A model generated the notes under the pieces. It did not search any database and was not told where the DNA came from. It saw only the letters and a program-made list of their open reading frames with translations. From Bathynomus jamesi (Eukaryota; Arthropoda; Malacostraca; Isopoda; Cirolanidae): a DNA stretch of 64,000 nt. Location: assembly GCA_023014485.1 (NCBI GenBank), contig JAJOZX010002581.1, forward strand, positions 577,970 through 641,969. The letters are read 5' to 3'. Positions within the stretch are counted from its first letter, which is position 1. Each line of letters opens with the position of its first letter. A program made the translations under genes and the position numbers. Shown piece after piece: positions 63,801-64,000 of the stretch.

Positions 63801-64000
63801 ATATATATATATATATAGAAATAAAAATTGTGGGAGAAGCATACAAATTTGTAAGGAAAACTACCAATTTTAGCACTTTGCCCGAATTCAACACAAGATC
63901 AAATGGATTGTTTATAGCCAATTTTATAGATAATGCCTGAATGATATATAGGTCGCCCCTCCTCTCCAATATTTATATGGAGTTTTCGAAATTACTTACA
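63801..64000. other. (TA)n stub and unassigned DNA at the window edge
   Basis: A short ORF across this stretch (EFNTRSNGLFIANFIDNA, stop at 63938) is not recognised. Confidence 0.3.

Overview
This is an AT-rich eukaryotic window without a single recognisable host gene. I read it as a repeat-dominated intergenic region of an arthropod. The basis is the mix of mariner, DD41D (rosa-like), DD37E, Tc1 and pogo-like transposons, Helitrons with short CTAG-T ends, CR1/jockey-type LINEs, tRNA- and 5S-derived SINEs, many long (TA)n tracts and scattered TTAGG-type motifs. A crustacean is my weak preference; the sequence alone does not prove it. Nothing looks bacterial and there is no CRISPR array.

Layout. 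0-8 kb: decayed LINE pieces, an unidentified two-part protein (1.8-2.9 kb, minus) and a broken mariner (4.7-6.1 kb). 8.5-12 kb: two Helitron-like units joined head to tail, with G-rich repeats, hairpins carrying TTAGGTTAGG and a 21-bp tandem array. 12.1-14.8 kb: a pogo-like element interrupted by a nearly intact DD41D element. 15-24 kb: hAT, Tc1, MITE, Helitron, old 5S-SINE and LINE relics. 24.7-26.2 kb: a possible solo LTR with a minus-strand TATA box. 27-36 kb: two copies of one CR1-type LINE, 5' ends facing each other, with a pogo-type MITE, a palindromic element and a 5S-derived SINE nested in them. 37-46 kb: Tc1 relic, foldback mariner, foldback MITEs, DD41D deletion derivative, DD37E element and a non-coding inverted-repeat family. 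49-54 kb: a foldback DD41D derivative directly abutting a 3.6-kb terminal-inverted-repeat transposon whose protein belongs to a family I know only as uncharacterised. 54-58 kb: a LINE whose N-terminus has CCCH zinc fingers. 58-64 kb: a DD41D element with four stops and no net frameshift, two tRNA-SINEs and a second copy of the DD41D deletion derivative.

How the parts work together. Several Tc1/mariner families have produced foldback derivatives, in which one end of the element, including part of the transposase gene, is repeated in inverted orientation. The 5S-SINE and the tRNA-SINE share 3' sequence with LINEs in the same window, the pattern expected when a SINE borrows LINE enzymes. Most DNA transposons sit on TA dinucleotides inside or beside (TA)n tracts. 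All coordinates and homologies come from reading by eye; no search or alignment program was run.
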